64,000 nt of DNA from Pyronema omphalodes (lineage: Eukaryota; Ascomycota; Pezizomycetes; Pezizales; Pyronemataceae): assembly GCA_024516155.1 (NCBI GenBank), contig JAJJXM010000077.1:186001-250000 (forward strand). The letters are read 5' to 3'. Below the pieces are notes generated by a model. It was not told where the DNA came from. It did no database searches and was given only the letters and a program-made list of their open reading frames with translations. Positions 62,703 to 64,000 of this stretch are shown here, piece by piece. Each line of letters opens with the position of its first letter. Within the stretch, counting starts at the first letter, position 1. Position numbers and translations under genes: made by a program.

Positions 62703-64000
62703 CTACAACAGACTGGCAGCAACCATACGGATCGTCTCCCACAACGTGAACCGACAACGAACAGCACTCGATGCGCTGCTGAATAGCGCACACAACACAG
62801 CCGACATAATCCTAATACAAGAAATTCACATTACCGACATAACATACGCCACCACACACCCATCGTTCACACTGGTCTTGCCACCGCGTGGGGATAGAAC
62901 CACCAACAGAACAGCCGCCTATGTGACCAGGACAAACCCATACCTCAGGGTTTCTCAGCGCACCGATATATGCGCGGATCCTGACCTCCAGGTCCTTGAG
63001 GTAGGCACCGACTTAATTCCTTCTTTCTTTCTTCTTAATATGTACAACGAAAAACACCCCGAAAGCAATATTTATACCATCCCGAGAGCCCTCACCCCCC
63101 TCCCCCTCCCCCGCAGGTGCATCATCACAGGTGACCTCAACGCTCACCATGCCCTGTGGAACTCCTCCACACGTTCCCCCACCCGCGCCACCGAAATAGT
63201 TGACCTCATCGAACAACGAGACTGGACCCTCGTGTCCGTCCCTGACATTCCCACCTACTACTACAACCAAGGCCGCAGTTCTTCCGTCCTCGACCTGACC
63301 CTAGCATCGCCCCACATGGCAGAGGAAACAATCAACTGGGCAATTGACGACGACAACGCTACGGGATCTGACCATGAAGTCATAAGATTTCGAAGTGCAC
63401 ACAACCCACCCAGACGCTGAAACAACCCCCCCAACAAACCGACTGAACTGGAAAAAGACGGATTGGGAGCTCTTCGCCGAAACCCTCCGTGCCTCGTGCT
63501 TAGCCCTCACACCATCATGGACACAATACCGCAACCACCCTACCACAGACAACCTCGATGCGTGGGCGGAGTCAATACGTGATGCCATCCTTAATGCCGC
63601 GACTACGTCCACCCCCGTACTACAAGTGACCCCACAATCGAAAAGATGGTGGACCGCAGAAGTCACCGAGGCAAGGAAAAAGATGACCAAAGCAAGACGT
63701 AAGTGGAAACGCAAACGTGACGATAGATCCCACCTAAACTACAAACAACACCGAAACGAATACCACAGGACCATTCGAACGGCGAAAGATGCAAAGTGGA
63801 AGGAATATCTTTCCCAAGCCGAAGGACCCGATGTGTGGCAGGCGTTTAGGTACACCAACCCTCGGCGTGCTCAGCTAACACCAAACCTCCGCGCAATGAT
63901 AAACGGCCAAGAAACAATCTGCAGCTCCTTCGACGCAAAGGTAGAGGCCTTCCAAAAGTTGTTTCCCCCGCCGCCGCCACCACCGCCTCCGTCCGTCCTC
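62695..64000 (+). pseudogene. LB2 ORF2, 5' part (frameshift, partial)
   Basis: The endonuclease domain is identical in motifs to LB1 (SHNVNR, ILIQEIHITD, GDLNAHHALW, GSDHEVI). One extra A after CATAAG (near 63388) shifts the frame so that translation stops at 63420. The original frame continues (TNRLNWKKTDWELFAETLRA ... LFPPPPPPPP) to the window end before the RT domain. Confidence 0.9.

Larger units (their letters stand above)
60583..64000 (+). mobile_element. LB2: second LB LINE, cut by the window edge
   Basis: Starts ACCACACAGCAACCGCTGAC as LB1 and stays nearly identical to it throughout. ORF1 and ORF2 each carry one inserted base. The 3' half lies outside the window. Confidence 0.92.

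Overview
The window looks like a repeat-dense stretch of a filamentous fungal genome, most likely a basidiomycete. Reasons: a KDZ-type (Kyakuja-Dileera-Zisupton) transposase gene with a short spliceosomal intron, Tad1-like LINEs whose second ORF carries APE endonuclease, reverse transcriptase and RNase H, and Ty3/gypsy elements, one ending in a chromodomain. I recognise no housekeeping gene and no tRNA or rRNA gene. The species cannot be named from sequence alone. Element names used here (Gy1-4, LA, LB1, LB2, LC, H1-H7) are my own labels.

Layout. 1-552: an unidentified 3' gene end and unassigned DNA. 553-8220: a giant imperfect inverted repeat. Its outer arms are 56-bp minisatellite arrays, its inner arms are 171-bp arrays of strong hairpins, and its 1.8-kb core holds a 30-bp minisatellite and a 65-bp array with a CACGTG in every unit. 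8268-11364: an apparently intact KDZ transposase gene (1006 aa after removing a 76-nt intron), only 48 bp from the inverted repeat. 11426-11907: ~195-bp direct repeats and hairpins that may be the end of the KDZ element. 11905-21081: a degenerate chromovirus (Gy1, minus strand) with an extra ORF after pol; its 5' LTR is split by half-LINE H4. 21082-23525: a fragment of a second gypsy element (Gy2). 23526-27805: degenerate gypsy Gy4 with a long leader rich in GATA and TTAGGG motifs. 27806-35198: Gy3, its 5' LTR split by half-LINE H1 and its integrase truncated. 35199-36602: an LTR-like segment. 36603-64000: a nest of non-LTR elements. LINE LC is broken by full-length LA and by H7; H3 is broken by H2; H5 is broken by full-length LB1; the window ends inside LB2.

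How the parts work together. The LINEs (LA, LB) encode ORF1 (RNA-binding, zinc knuckles) and ORF2 (nicking plus reverse transcription), joined by an 8-nt ATGNNTAG overlap. The H elements are ~2 kb and encode only one conserved coiled-coil protein with a (S/T)WAEVVKSGG motif. They share the LINEs' 5'-terminal box, the last ~300 nt of 3' UTR, a terminal AACC-N4-GGTT stem-loop and tetranucleotide tails, so they are probably mobilised by LINE ORF2. H elements that still keep an ORF look like a fungal counterpart of mammalian half-L1 elements. The three gypsy elements whose gag-pol junction survives keep the same slippery heptamer, G_GGA_AAA, just upstream of the gag stop. Target-site duplications (10-15 bp, once 39 bp) establish the nesting order.
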